This document shows positions 34,553-43,149 of a DNA stretch of 64,000 nt, piece by piece. This stretch comes from an uncultured Fimbriimonadales bacterium (GTDB lineage: Bacteria; Armatimonadota; Fimbriimonadia; Fimbriimonadales; GBS-DC): NCBI GenBank assembly GCA_937992175.1, contig CALKLF010000012.1, positions 1 through 64,000 on the forward strand, given 5' to 3'. The position numbers and the translations under genes are program-made. The notes below the pieces were generated by a model. That model made no database searches, was not told the origin of the DNA, and saw only the letters and a program-made list of their open reading frames with translations. Every line of letters starts with the position of its first letter. Within the stretch, counting starts at the first letter, position 1.

Positions 34553-34691
34553 ACGCGACGCCACTCTCGCCTCGCAGAGCTTCCGCACGAAAGAATTGCG
34601 CCCCTGCAGAAAACAGACGATTACGCCTATAATATCAAGAGCGGAACTTCCCCGCGCGCGGACGCGCCTAAAGAGCAGGCGCATGGGATGG

Positions 34692-34730
34692 GGTACAATA
34701 TCTTTACCTAACCTATAACCGCGCGGAGGA
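34692..34730 (+). promoter_or_regulatory. -10 box and ribosome binding site of the CheY-like gene
   Basis: GG-TACAAT (box 34694-34699) is followed by a leader of about 30 nt with GCGGAGGA, 6 nt before ATG 34737. This gene keeps a leader despite the same -10 type. Confidence 0.5.
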
Positions 34731-34736
34731 TTATCG

Positions 34737-35141
34737 ATGAGGAAGATTCTGGTAGTGGACGACGAACGGCATATCGTGCGCCTGATTCAGGTGAATCTGG
34801 AGCGACAGGGCTACAATGTCGTCACGGCGCATGACGGCAAAGAGGCACTGGAGAAAGTCGCTTCCGAGAAGCCTGACTTGGTGGTACTCGATGTGATGAT
34901 GCCCTATATGGACGGTTTCGAGGTGCTGCGCAACCTGCGCCGCAATCCGGAGACCGCGGAACTGCCCGTGATTATGCTCACGGCGAAAGCGCAGGATCAG
35001 GATGTGTTTCGCGGGTGGCAGGAAGGCGTCGATATGTACCTTACCAAGCCGTTTAACCCTCAGGAGCTAATTACCTTTGTGAAGCGTATCTTTCGCTCGC
35101 GCGAGTCGGGCGAAGACGGTGAAAGTCGCTATGAACTCTAA
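34737..35141 (+). CDS. Single-domain response regulator (CheY/Spo0F-like)
   Basis: The protein has 134 residues, a receiver domain without output domain. Acidic pocket D8/D9, phospho-acceptor D52 (VVLDVMMP), Thr in IMLTAKA and Lys in YLTKPFNPQEL are present. A short charged tail follows (FRSRESGEDGESRYEL). It likely passes phosphate or acts by protein contact; no kinase is adjacent. The downstream small membrane protein gene overlaps its last codons by 11 nt, so the two are translationally coupled. Confidence 0.9.
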   Translation: MRKILVVDDERHIVRLIQVNLERQGYNVVTAHDGKEALEKVASEKPDLVVLDVMMPYMDGFEVLRNLRRNPETAELPVIMLTAKAQDQDVFRGWQEGVDMYLTKPFNPQELITFVKRIFRSRESGEDGESRYEL

Positions 35142-35343
35142 CAACACGGCGCGATGTCATTACGGCTGGCTGATTGGCGCGGCGCTGGTCACTGCGACGG
35201 TGACGGCGGTCGCGATTATTCGCAAGCTGCAGGAGTGTCAGGCGCAGCCTGAGTTTCGTGCGGAGCGCGCCTATCAGCGCGGCGTCAAGCAGGTGCAGAC
35301 CGTCGAGGAGCGCATCCCGCGCTGGCTGGCGGAACGCAGCTGA
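35131..35343 (+). CDS. Small membrane protein overlapping the response regulator
   Basis: The protein has about 70 residues. One transmembrane helix (GWLIGAALVTATVTAVAII) lies near the N-terminus, then a charged amphipathic C-terminus ending EERIPRWLAERS. Start could be ATG 35131, used here, or GTG 35119. It overlaps the upstream regulator gene in another frame. The Arg/Glu tail suggests a cytoplasmic contact face, perhaps with the regulator, but the role is unknown. Confidence 0.55.
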   Translation: MNSNNTARCHYGWLIGAALVTATVTAVAIIRKLQECQAQPEFRAERAYQRGVKQVQTVEERIPRWLAERS

Positions 35344-35415
35344 ACCACTCGTTCTTAGGGCGACGTGATAACTGGGGCGCGCGTCGCTCTGCCCGTTTTC
35401 TACTCTGGAGGCGAA

Positions 35416-36687
35416 ATGGCGGTTTCGGTCGTGGTCGGCGCCCAGTGGGGCGATGAAGCGAAAGGGAAGATTGTCGACCTACTTGCGCAACGCGCCCGTT
35501 ATGTCGTGCGCTATGCCGGCGGCAGCAACGCTGGACACACCGTCTGCGTCAACGGCGCAACTTACAAGTTCCACCTTATTCCCTCTGGCATTCTCCATTC
35601 CCATGTGACCGCCGTGATTGCCGACGGCGTTGTGATGGACTTGCGCTCGTTCAGCGTGGAAGCCGCCGCGCTGCGCGAACAGGGCGTCGACCTGTCGCGC
35701 CTGCGTATCGGGCTGGGCGTCCACCTGACCATGCCCTACCATCGCCTGCTGGACGAGCTGGAGGAGGCGCAGATCGAGGGACGCATCGGCACCACCAAGC
35801 GCGGAATCGGTCCCACCTACGCCGACAAGGCGTGGCGAATCGGCGTGCGCGTTGCCGATCTGCTGGAGCGCGACCGACTCGCGCAGCGCATCCAGCGCGT
35901 GCTGATGCGGCGCAACCCCACAATTCAGCGCGTCTACGGCGCGAAACCCCTCAACGCCGACGAACTCATCGAGGAGTTCAGCCGCTATGCCGAACAGATT
36001 CGCCCCTATGTCTGTGATGTGCCCCACCTGCTGATGCGCGCTGTCGAGCAGGACGAGCCGATTCTGATGGAAGGCGCGCAGGGCACGCTGCTTGACCTGG
36101 ACTATGGCACATACCCGTATGTGACCTCCTCGCACCCCACCGCGGCGGGCGCGTGTCTGGGCACAGGCGTCGCGCCGAACCGCCTGACCGAAATCTGGGG
36201 TGTGGCGAAAGCCTACACCACGCGCGTCGGCGAGGGACCCTTCCCGACCGAGCTGGAAGACGAGACGGGCGAGCGCATCCGCAATCGCGGGCGGGAGTAC
36301 GGCACGACCACAGGCAGGGCGCGGCGCGTCGGCTGGCTCGACCTGGTCGCCCTGCGCTACGCCGCGCGGGTCAACGGCTTCACCGCGCTTGCCGTGACGC
36401 TGCTCGATGTGCTGTCGGGCTTTCCCCGACTCAAAGTGTGCGTGGCGTACCGCGTTGGCGGTAGCGAGACGCGCGAGTTTATCGGCGACGCGCCCGCGCT
36501 CGCGCGCTGCGAGCCTGTCTACGCCGAGTTGCCCGGCTGGCGCGAGGAAATCACCCACTGCCGCACCCCCGACGACCTCCCCGCCAACGCACTCGCCTAC
36601 CTGAACTTCATCGAGGAGTATGTGGGCGTCCCGATCCGACTGATTTCGGTCGGCCCAGGACGCGAGCAAACTATCGGCGCGGTGTAA
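35416..36687 (+). CDS. purA: Adenylosuccinate synthetase
   Basis: The protein has 423 residues. It catalyses GTP-dependent joining of IMP and aspartate, the first step from IMP to AMP. The P-loop-like start is QWGDEAKGKIVD (the common form is GDEGKGK, so Gly is Ala here). AGGSNAGHTV, GTTKRGIGPTYADKAWR, EGAQGTLLDLDYGTYPYVTSSH and the Arg-rich TTGRARRVGWLD segment are all present. Start ATG 35416 follows TGGAGGC. An upstream in-frame extension of 17 residues is unlikely. Confidence 0.95.
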   Translation: MAVSVVVGAQWGDEAKGKIVDLLAQRARYVVRYAGGSNAGHTVCVNGATYKFHLIPSGILHSHVTAVIADGVVMDLRSFSVEAAALREQGVDLSRLRIGLGVHLTMPYHRLLDELEEAQIEGRIGTTKRGIGPTYADKAWRIGVRVADLLERDRLAQRIQRVLMRRNPTIQRVYGAKPLNADELIEEFSRYAEQIRPYVCDVPHLLMRAVEQDEPILMEGAQGTLLDLDYGTYPYVTSSHPTAAGACLGTGVAPNRLTEIWGVAKAYTTRVGEGPFPTELEDETGERIRNRGREYGTTTGRARRVGWLDLVALRYAARVNGFTALAVTLLDVLSGFPRLKVCVAYRVGGSETREFIGDAPALARCEPVYAELPGWREEITHCRTPDDLPANALAYLNFIEEYVGVPIRLISVGPGREQTIGAV

Positions 36688-36694
36688 CGGCAGA

Positions 36695-36702
36695 GGTATA
36701 AT
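36695..36702 (+). promoter_or_regulatory. -10 box in front of the restriction-modification remnant
   Basis: GG-TATAAT ends 8 nt before ATG 36711, a leaderless arrangement that survives although the gene behind it is broken. Confidence 0.5.
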
Positions 36703-36710
36703 CCCTGCCG

Positions 36711-37481
36711 ATGCAACCCGCCCACGTGCTCAAACGCTACACGGACGCCCTGCGTGCCATCCAAAACCAAGCGCAGGCAACCGATGAACTCTCGTATCAC
36801 CACGCGCTGCTCCAACTGCTGCGTGAGTTAGACCCCGACGCCGAGTTCGTCTACGAACCCAAGCGCGTGATCATCGGCAGACCGGACTTTATTTTGCTCA
36901 AACACGGCGCACCCGCAGGCTATATTGAAGCTGAAGCGTTCGGCGCCGACTTAGACCGCCTCTATGGGCATGCCAAAGCCCAAACCGAAGCTTCGCCCAA
37001 AACCTGGACAACTTCCTGCTGACCAACTTTATCGAGTTTCGACTCTACCGCGGGGGCGTGTGTGTGATGGAGGCGAAACTCCCTATTGGCGCGACGACAT
37101 TCTTGTCGTCGCATACATCGAGTACGGCGACGCCAGAAATGGCTTCGCACCAAGCGCAGGCAACGACGAAGCCAAGAATGGCGTCGCAGCAGGTGATTGA
37201 CTTGCTACTGCTCTTCCTCTCCGCCCTGCCGTTCCCCATCCGCACGCCCCACGAATTTGCCGTCCACCTTGCCCGCCGCACCCGCCAACTCAAGCATATC
37301 CTGCATGCCACGCTGGAGGCGCAACTCAAACAACCGCCCAACGCCCCGCTGGAACTGCACAGCCTCTACCGCGCGTTCCAGGAAACCTTGCTGCCCGACC
37401 TGCAGCTCGCCGAGTTCGCCGATTTGGTTGCGCAAACGATTGCGTATGGGTTGTTTGCGGCGCGATGTCAGATGGTTAACC
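36711..37481 (+). pseudogene. N-terminal remnant of an Eco57I-type restriction-modification/DNA methylase gene
   Basis: The first frame (36711-36995) gives YTDALRAIQNQAQATDELSYHHALLQLLRELDP and YEPKRVIIGRPDFILLK, the specificity/endonuclease-like start of type IIG enzymes. After a frameshift near 36990 it continues as QNLDNFLLTNFIEFRLYRGG. It then runs through about 100 nt of hairpin repeat and resumes as LLELHSLYRAFQETLL-like sequence and FADLVAQTIAYGLFAAR, the block just before the methylase domain. All catalytic methylase motifs are lost. Decay is by one frameshift, an inserted repeat and a 3' truncation. Confidence 0.8.
37096..37185. repeat. Hairpin repeats lodged inside the broken restriction-modification gene
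   Basis: Hairpins of the GACGACA-TTCT-TGTCGTC kind (near 37100), GCGACGCCA-GAAA-TGGCTTCGC and ACGAAGCCA-AGAA-TGGCGTCGC follow each other. The reading frame passes through them without a stop. Confidence 0.65.
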
Positions 37482-37484
37482 TCA

Positions 37485-37508
37485 CCCCTCTCCGTAAACG
37501 GAGAGGGG
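37485..37508. terminator. Perfect 10-bp palindrome between convergent genes
   Basis: CCCCTCTCCG-TAAA-CGGAGAGGGG. It belongs to the CTCTCCC family and sits where the remnant gene loses homology, 94 nt before the end of hppA. It lacks a T-run. Confidence 0.5.
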
Positions 37509-37601
37509 AGCGCACCCGCCGCATCGCACGCGCCTGACTCTCCCTCTCCGTTTTCCCCATTGAGGCGGAGCCGTGTACCTCCCAGAGAGGAGCGAGGGGG
37601 G

Positions 37602-39599
37602 CTATCTACTAAACAACGGCGCAAACACCAGTGCGACGATACTCATCAGCTTGATGAGGATGTTCATGCTGGGACCCGTGGTGTCTTTGAACGGGTCGCC
37701 GACGGTGTCGCCCACGACGGCGGCTTTATGGACATCACTGCCCTTGCCGCCCTCGTGTCCCTCTTCGATATACTTCTTGGCGTTGTCCCACGCGCCGCCC
37801 GCGTTCGCCATCATCAAGCCTGTGACGACGCCCATGCCGAGCGCGCCTGCAAGGAACCCGCCCAGCGCCTCTGCGCCGAGACCGAAGCCCACTGCCAGCG
37901 GCGCAATCACCGCAATTGCCCCGGGCAGAATCATCTCCCGCAGCGACGCGCTGGTCACGATGTCAATACAGCGGTTATAGTCGGGCTTGCCCTTGCCTTC
38001 GAGCAGCCCTAGCTCGCGGAACTGGCGGCGCACCTCTTCCACCATCTGGTCGGAAGCGCGGCTGACCGCTTTGAGCGTGAGCGCGGCGAACAGGCTCGGC
38101 ATCGCAATTCCGACGAGCAAGCCAATCAGCGTGAACGGGTTCACAAGGTTAATCGTCTGCAGTCCTGTCTGGCTCTGGTAGGCGGCGAAGAGCGCGAGGG
38201 CGGTCAGCGCCGCGCTGCCAATCGCGAAGCCCTTGCCAATCGCAGCGGTGGTGTTGCCCAGCGAGTCGAGCTTGTCGGTGATTTTGCGCACACTCTCGCC
38301 GAAGCCCGCCACCTCCGCGATTCCGCCTGCGTTGTCGGCTATCGGACCGTAGCTGTCGGTGCTCATCACGATTCCAATCGTCGCGAGCATCCCGACGCCC
38401 GCCAGCGCGATACCGTATAGCCCGTTCGTCTCGAAGGCAATCCAGATTGCCGCCGCGATGCCCAGCAAGGGCAACACGGTGCTGAGATAGCCGACGCCTA
38501 TCCCTGACAGGATATTCGGCGCGACGCCAAAGCGCGACGATTTCGCAATCTCACGGATGGGCGGACCGCTGGTGTAGTACTGGCTCACCGCACCAATGAA
38601 CACGCCCGCAAACAGCCCTGCCAGCACCGCCCAGTAGGGCGCGAGGCTGCCCACCAGCGCGTTCGTGATGAACGCTCCGCCCACCAAAAACAGCAAAATC
38701 GAGATGATGGTGGAGCCATTCAGCGCAAGCTGCGGATCCATGCTGCGAAACACGCGAATCGAGAACACGCCCAGCACCGACGCGATTAGTCCAAACGCAA
38801 TAAGCGCGAGGGGCAGAATAATATACGGCAGCGGGTTGTCACTATAAAAGGTCACGGCAATTACGGCGGCGGCAATCACCGAGCCGACATAGCTTTCAAA
38901 GAGATCCGCGCCCATGCCTGCCGTATCACCCACATTGTCGCCCACATTATCGGCAAGCACGGCGGGATTACGCGGATCGTCTTCGGGGATGCCCGCCTCT
39001 ACCTTGCCCACGAGGTCCGCCCCGACATCGGCGGCTTTGGTGTAAATCCCGCCACCCACGCGGGCGAACAACGCGACGGACGACGCGCCCATCGAGTAGC
39101 CTGTGAGGTACTGCGCGAGCGTCGCCAAGTTCGCTTGCCCCAGTAAGATAATCAGCCCGACGCCGAGCAGACCGAGCGCGGCGACCGCCAGACCCATCAC
39201 CGAGCCGCCCGTGAACGCCACCACCAGCGCTTCGCCCATGCCGCCCGTGCGCGCTGCTTCCGTGGAGCGCACGCCGCTGCGCGTGGACGCCTTCATCCCG
39301 ATAAAGCCCGCCAGCATCGAGCTGAACGCGCCGAACAGATACGCGCCGCCAATCCACGGCGCACTCTGATAAAACGCGAAGGTCAGCACCGCGAACAGCA
39401 CAATCGCAAACAGCGTGATCGCGATATATTCTCGCTTGAGAAAGGTCATCGCGCCGTCATGAATCGCCTGCGCGTAGGTGCGCATCGTCTCGTTGCCGTC
39501 AGGTCGGCGCGTGACCATCCAGTAATTCAATCCTGCTAATAAAATGCCCGCCCCGCCAAGTACGGGAGCGGCGTAGGGAACAAGCTGTAAAACCTCCAT
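37602..39599 (-). CDS. hppA: Membrane-bound ion-translocating pyrophosphatase
   Basis: The protein has 665 residues and about 16 transmembrane helices. It hydrolyses pyrophosphate and pumps H+ or Na+ across the cytoplasmic membrane. The PPi/Mg site is seen in [26 protein letters not shown] and [15 protein letters not shown]...[15 protein letters not shown]. In [10 protein letters not shown] (448-457) the fifth residue is Ala452; family knowledge links Ala here to K+-dependent and Lys to K+-independent enzymes, so this one should need K+. Whether it moves H+ or Na+ cannot be read safely. ATG 39597-39599 has AAGGAGGAGGCG upstream; an earlier in-frame start lacks support. Confidence 0.95.
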   Translation of the reverse strand: MEVLQLVPYAAPVLGGAGILLAGLNYWMVTRRPDGNETMRTYAQAIHDGAMTFLKREYIAITLFAIVLFAVLTFAFYQSAPWIGGAYLFGAFSSMLAGFIGMKASTRSGVRSTEAARTGGMGEALVVAFTGGSVMGLAVAALGLLGVGLIILLGQANLATLAQYLTGYSMGASSVALFARVGGGIYTKAADVGADLVGKVEAGIPEDDPRNPAVLADNVGDNVGDTAGMGADLFESYVGSVIAAAVIAVTFYSDNPLPYIILPLALIAFGLIASVLGVFSIRVFRSMDPQLALNGSTIISILLFLVGGAFITNALVGSLAPYWAVLAGLFAGVFIGAVSQYYTSGPPIREIAKSSRFGVAPNILSGIGVGYLSTVLPLLGIAAAIWIAFETNGLYGIALAGVGMLATIGIVMSTDSYGPIADNAGGIAEVAGFGESVRKITDKLDSLGNTTAAIGKGFAIGSAALTALALFAAYQSQTGLQTINLVNPFTLIGLLVGIAMPSLFAALTLKAVSRASDQMVEEVRRQFRELGLLEGKGKPDYNRCIDIVTSASLREMILPGAIAVIAPLAVGFGLGAEALGGFLAGALGMGVVTGLMMANAGGAWDNAKKYIEEGHEGGKGSDVHKAAVVGDTVGDPFKDTTGPSMNILIKLMSIVALVFAPLFSR

Positions 39600-39731
39600 A
39601 GTCGCCTCCTCCTTCGTTCTGTGCGCTTCCAAAACGCGCCGAAAGTATACCCTATGAGGAACCCTGAAGCGACGCAGAGCAAATACTTAACTGCGCGTTC
39701 CCCTAGACGGCACAGTAGCCCGTGAGGAGGC

Positions 39732-40322
39732 TTATGGACGCACAGCGGGCAGCAATCGCTCGACATACCGCGCCAGAATATCGGTCTCGAGGTTCACGCG
39801 CTCGCCGATTTGCCGATGCGCGAGGTTTGTGACGGCCCAGGTATGAGGGATAATCCACACGGTGAACCAGTCTGAACCGGCCTCAACGACAGTGAGGCTG
39901 ATTCCATCAATCGCTATCGAGCCTTTTGGTACGATATAGCGCATATACGCGGCGTTTTCCAGCTGCAATTTCAACACGCGCGCGTTGCCCTCCTCGCGTA
40001 TCTCGATTAGACGCGCCGTCGTGTCCACATGTCCCTGCACGAAGTGCCCCCCGATGCGGCTCTCGGCTGTGAGCGGGCGCTCGAGGTTCACGCAATCGCC
40101 CGCTTTCAGGTCGCCCAGATTCGTGCGGCGCAGGGTTTCGGACACGGCGTCAAAGTAAAGCAGGTCGCCTTCCGCTCGCTGCACGGTCAGGCATACGCCG
40201 TTCACGGCGAGGCTCTCGCCCACCGCCATCGGGAACGCACGTACGGCTATCCGCGCGCCCCCGTCAGAGTGGATTTGAATCGATTCCACAGCGCCGACCG
40301 CTTCGATAATGCCTGTGAACAT
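39732..40322 (-). CDS. ribE: Riboflavin synthase, alpha subunit
   Basis: The protein has 196 residues with two lumazine-binding repeats. The first starts MFTGIIEAVGAVESI with LAVNGVCLTV, and the second contains GGHFVQGHVDTTARL and IAIDGISLTV. It dismutates two 6,7-dimethyl-8-ribityllumazine to riboflavin. Family start MFTGIIE fixes the ATG at 40320-40322; TACTGT lies 10 nt upstream. No FMN riboswitch is visible. It lies 25 nt after the flavoprotein reductase gene on the same strand, a sensible pairing of cofactor supply and flavoenzyme. Confidence 0.95.
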   Translation of the reverse strand: MFTGIIEAVGAVESIQIHSDGGARIAVRAFPMAVGESLAVNGVCLTVQRAEGDLLYFDAVSETLRRTNLGDLKAGDCVNLERPLTAESRIGGHFVQGHVDTTARLIEIREEGNARVLKLQLENAAYMRYIVPKGSIAIDGISLTVVEAGSDWFTVWIIPHTWAVTNLAHRQIGERVNLETDILARYVERLLPAVRP

Positions 40323-40347
40323 AGTCTTGGGTACAGTACATATGGGG

Positions 40348-41343
40348 CTACAGCGCGGGCAACTCCATATCGCTACTGTGCCCTGGAAACATCTTCGCGT
40401 CGGGATCGATGACGCTTTTCGCATGATTAACCGCCGTGCAGACCTCCCCGACGCCCGTCGCGATGAGCTTCAGCTTGCCCGGATGCGTACATACATCCCC
40501 TGCCGCATAGACGCCTAGCAGGTTCGTCTGCATGTATTCATCCACCACAATCTGGTTGCCCTGCAGCTCGAGCCCCCAGTTCTTAATCGGTCCCAGCGTC
40601 GCCACGAAGCCGAGATTCAGAATCACGGCGTCTACCTCGAGGGCGAGTTCCTCCTGCGTCTTGTTGTGGAAGATAATAGCCTGTTCCAGTTTGCCGTTGC
40701 CGCACACGCGGCGTACTTCATAAGGGGTCAAAATCTTCACAGGCGACTCGCGTAGCTCCTGCACGCTCTGCTCGTGGGCGCGGAACTCGTCGCGGCGGTG
40801 AATCAGCGTGACTTCCTGCGCGACGGGATACAGGTTCAACGCCCAGTCGACCGCTGAGTCGCCGCCGCCGACAATCAGGAGACGCTTGCCGGCGAACATC
40901 GCCTTGTCGCGCACGCCGTAGTAGACGCCGTTGCCCTCGAACTCGGCGATTCCCTCGGCGTTCAGCTTGCGAGGGGAGAACGCGCCCGCTCCTGCGCAGA
41001 TTACTATGGTACGCGTGCAGTGAAGTCCGCCTCTGTCGGTGAGAATCGTCCAGCCGTCGTCCATGCGTTGCAGGGTTTCGGCGCGTTCCTCGAGGCACAC
41101 AGTCGGCTTGAAGCGCATTGCCTGCCGTATCATCTGCGCCGCGAGGTCTTTCGCCAGCACCTCAGGAAACCCCGGCATGTCGTACACATACTTTTCAGGA
41201 TAGAGCGCGGCAAGCTGCCCCCCAAGTTCGGGCAGGCTGTCGATAATCTTGGTGCGCATGCCCCGCAAGCCCGCGTAGAACGCGCCGAACAACCCCACAG
41301 GACCGCCGCCGATAATCGTGATGTCATACAACTCGGTGTGCAT
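40348..41343 (-). CDS. Ferredoxin-NADP reductase, thioredoxin-reductase-like (YumC type)
   Basis: The protein has 331 residues. The FAD-binding start YDITIIGGGPVGLFGAFYAG and NADPH-binding LLIVGGGDSAVDWALNL are clear, and the late FAD motif VYAAGDVCTHPGKLKLIATG is present. The redox-active CxxC of thioredoxin reductase is absent, which places it in the YumC-type ferredoxin/flavodoxin-NADP reductases. ATG 41341-41343 follows GG-TAGAAT by 8 nt with no ribosome binding site, so it is probably leaderless. A palindrome GGACTAAAGTCC lies about 20 bp further upstream. Confidence 0.85.
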   Translation of the reverse strand: MHTELYDITIIGGGPVGLFGAFYAGLRGMRTKIIDSLPELGGQLAALYPEKYVYDMPGFPEVLAKDLAAQMIRQAMRFKPTVCLEERAETLQRMDDGWTILTDRGGLHCTRTIVICAGAGAFSPRKLNAEGIAEFEGNGVYYGVRDKAMFAGKRLLIVGGGDSAVDWALNLYPVAQEVTLIHRRDEFRAHEQSVQELRESPVKILTPYEVRRVCGNGKLEQAIIFHNKTQEELALEVDAVILNLGFVATLGPIKNWGLELQGNQIVVDEYMQTNLLGVYAAGDVCTHPGKLKLIATGVGEVCTAVNHAKSVIDPDAKMFPGHSSDMELPAL

Positions 41344-41351
41344 ATGACGAA

Positions 41352-41359
41352 ATTCTACC
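41352..41359 (-). promoter_or_regulatory. -10 box of the ferredoxin-NADP reductase gene
   Basis: On the minus strand GG-TAGAAT ends 8 nt before the ATG. Confidence 0.5.
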
Positions 41360-41377
41360 TGAAAAACCCCCAAATTA

Positions 41378-41389
41378 GGACTAAAGTCC
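41378..41389. promoter_or_regulatory. Palindrome GGACTAAAGTCC, possible operator
   Basis: This perfect 12-bp palindrome is placed where the -35 region of the reductase gene would be. GGACTAAAGT recurs at 41456-41465. It resembles the NarL/DosR-type box (GGGACTWWAGTCCC), but no such regulator is in the window. Confidence 0.4.
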
Positions 41390-41414
41390 CTAACATCGGT
41401 GCGTCTGTTCGATG

Positions 41415-41420
41415 TATTAT
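41415..41420 (+). promoter_or_regulatory. -10 box (TATTAT) of a candidate non-coding RNA
   Basis: TATTAT on the plus strand would start transcription near 41427. No convincing -35 box is seen. Support comes mainly from the strong plus-strand terminator at 41571. Confidence 0.4.
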
Positions 41421-41426
41421 GAGTGG

Positions 41427-41609
41427 AGACAGGAGGGCACAGTGGGCGGCGTCAAGGACTAAAGTTCAGTGCTTCGTGAGTTTCCGCGCTGCCCGGAACC
41501 GTGCAGTTGCCTCGGTCAGGACGCTTTTGTAGCACACAACTGGGCAAAGTCCCTGCCGTGCCTGCCAAAGCCCGAGGGGAGTCGACCAGCCTCCCCTCGG
41601 GTTTTTTTT
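41427..41609 (+). ncRNA. Candidate structured non-coding RNA, possibly 6S-like
   Basis: This plus-strand region ends in a textbook intrinsic terminator, yet no plus-strand gene lies upstream of it. Long-range pairings enclose a rod of about 135 nt: 41432-41440 (GGAGGGCAC) with 41558-41566 (GTGCCTGCC), GGC 41448-41450 with 41555-41557, GGACT 41456-41460 with AGTCC 41548-41552, TTCAG 41464-41468 with CTGGG 41540-41544, and GTGCT 41469-41473 with AGCAC 41531-41535. An internal hairpin (TTTCCG with CGGAAC, 41481-41499) sits at the far end. A closed rod with internal bulges and a terminal hairpin, about 180 nt, fits 6S RNA in general shape. SRP, RNase P and tmRNA signatures are absent. Identity is unproven. 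Confidence 0.5.
41571..41609 (+). terminator. Strong intrinsic terminator
   Basis: CCCGAGGGGAG (41571-41581) pairs perfectly with CTCCCCTCGGG (41591-41601) and is followed by eight T. The T-run is on the plus strand; it overlaps the stop of the convergent DUF1800 gene. Confidence 0.9.
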
Positions 41610-43035
41610 ATATCATCTGATACTCGGCAGCGCTGAACACGATTTGCAGTGCGCCCTGCACGGTCTGGCGGTCGCGCTGGCGCAGGGCATTCGTTCCGCC
41701 GCGTTTCTCTAAATACTCCAGCAGGCTCTGGCGCGTACGAGGCTGCAGCGGCACATCCAGCGTGGTCTCTAAGCGTTGCACGAACTCGTGCAGCGTAGGC
41801 GGGGCAGGCAAGCCGACCAGCTCGTTCAGCGTCGCGAAGCCGACCCCGCGTCGGTCGGGCAGCATGAACTCCGCAAAGCGCATCCGCTCCAGCATCGTGG
41901 TGGAGCTAATCCAAGCCTTGCCCCACTCCCAGCCTGCGACATCGGGCGGATAGAGCAAGGACTGCCCCATACGACGCGTCCACTGCGTCGCTAGCCGCAG
42001 GTACGCTGCCAGCAGGCGTTGCCCTGCGCCGTCGCTCAGGTTCAACGCCCGCAGTCGCTCGCCAATGCCCACCTGGCGCAGTGTCCCCACCACAAACTCC
42101 ACAGGGCTTTTCACCCGCTTACGCCAGTTCAGGGGGCTCCAGAAGGCGGGTGTCAGCAGCAGGCGACGCATCAGCGCGCGTACACTGTAGCCCGACTCGC
42201 GAAAGACTTTCGCCAGCTCCTGTACCGTGCGCTCGTCAGGCGGCTCTACATCGTTGATAAAGTGCTGATAGAACTTACGTGCAAGGTGCAGTGCGGTTGC
42301 AGGATGCTCCACAGCCATCACGATGATATCCTCACCGCCGAACCGTCCGCGCTTGCCGAACACCTCTTTCTCGCCATCGTCGTGCTGATTGCGATTGAAC
42401 ACGAAACTTGCTGTGACTCGGCTGAACGACCAGCCTGTGAACGCCCGCGCTGCCTCCTGGATGTCGCGCTCCGTGTAGTGACCGATGCCGAGCGTAAACA
42501 ACTCGAACAGCTCGCGGGCGAAGTTCTCGTTCGGTTTGCCCTTCACATTGCGCACTCCGTCCAGCCATACCAGCATCGCAGGGTCTTTCGCGACCTCCAG
42601 CATGAGCGTCTTGAAGTTGTCCAGCCCCAGCCGCTGGAAGAGCTGAATCTGAATCAGCATCAGCCTGCCTGCCTGCACTTTAGAGGCGGATGTCGCGAAG
42701 TGGTTGTGCCAGAACAGCGCCATCCGTTCCTGAACCGGCTGCTTCGAGACCAGCATACGATAGAGCCACCACGCACTCACTGCCTGCGGCTGCAGGTTGT
42801 TCATATCCCCTTGCAACAGGCGCAGCACAGCCTCATCATCGATCTCACTGTCGTAGGGGTTCCCCAGCACTTTATCGACCGCGCCCTCGATGCCCAACGG
42901 GATGAGCGATTCGATCTCGCTCGCTCGCGCACCGAAACCCGTGCGTCGGCGCAGGTGCGCCAAACGCTCTCTCAAACTCGATTGCATAGGACGATTGGTA
43001 CCGATACTGACGATTCTGGGCAGGGAGTGGTTCAC
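41608..43035 (-). CDS. DUF1800 domain-containing protein
   Basis: The protein has up to 475 residues. DUF1800 hallmarks are RRTGFGARASEIE near 31, WWLYRMLVSKQPVQERMALFWHNHFATSASKV near 89-120, ENFARELFELFTLGIGHYTERDIQEAARAFTGW and DVAGWEWGKAWISSTTMLER. The family is exported or cytoplasmic, of unknown function, and often paired with a DUF1501 gene, which is not seen here. Start is uncertain: GTG at 43033-43035 (used) or ATG at 42985-42987, which is closer to the family start. The 5' end faces the divergent 43150 gene across 114 nt. Confidence 0.85.
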   Translation of the reverse strand: MNHSLPRIVSIGTNRPMQSSLRERLAHLRRRTGFGARASEIESLIPLGIEGAVDKVLGNPYDSEIDDEAVLRLLQGDMNNLQPQAVSAWWLYRMLVSKQPVQERMALFWHNHFATSASKVQAGRLMLIQIQLFQRLGLDNFKTLMLEVAKDPAMLVWLDGVRNVKGKPNENFARELFELFTLGIGHYTERDIQEAARAFTGWSFSRVTASFVFNRNQHDDGEKEVFGKRGRFGGEDIIVMAVEHPATALHLARKFYQHFINDVEPPDERTVQELAKVFRESGYSVRALMRRLLLTPAFWSPLNWRKRVKSPVEFVVGTLRQVGIGERLRALNLSDGAGQRLLAAYLRLATQWTRRMGQSLLYPPDVAGWEWGKAWISSTTMLERMRFAEFMLPDRRGVGFATLNELVGLPAPPTLHEFVQRLETTLDVPLQPRTRQSLLEYLEKRGGTNALRQRDRQTVQGALQIVFSAAEYQMI

Positions 43036-43149
43036 TTTCGACTGTCCTGTTTACACCCAGCGCGTTCGTCGGGTTTCGGAGCGGACGAGTATCGCGACGT
43101 GACTTGCCTCAAAGTGGGAGTTTCGTCAGGCGCGTCGAATGCCCTGCCT

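Noticed and set aside
39860..40345. FMN riboswitch expected near riboflavin synthase.
   Set aside because: The 25-nt gap upstream is too short and none of the conserved RFN element blocks are present.
41420..41532. A 37-codon open frame inside the RNA candidate.
   Set aside because: It has no ribosome binding site, and the pairing and terminator are explained better by a non-coding RNA.
42019..43149. A plus-strand frame open for 1100 nt upstream of the 43150 gene.
   Set aside because: It is antisense to the well-supported DUF1800 gene, has no family-like sequence, and a signal peptide begins at 43150.
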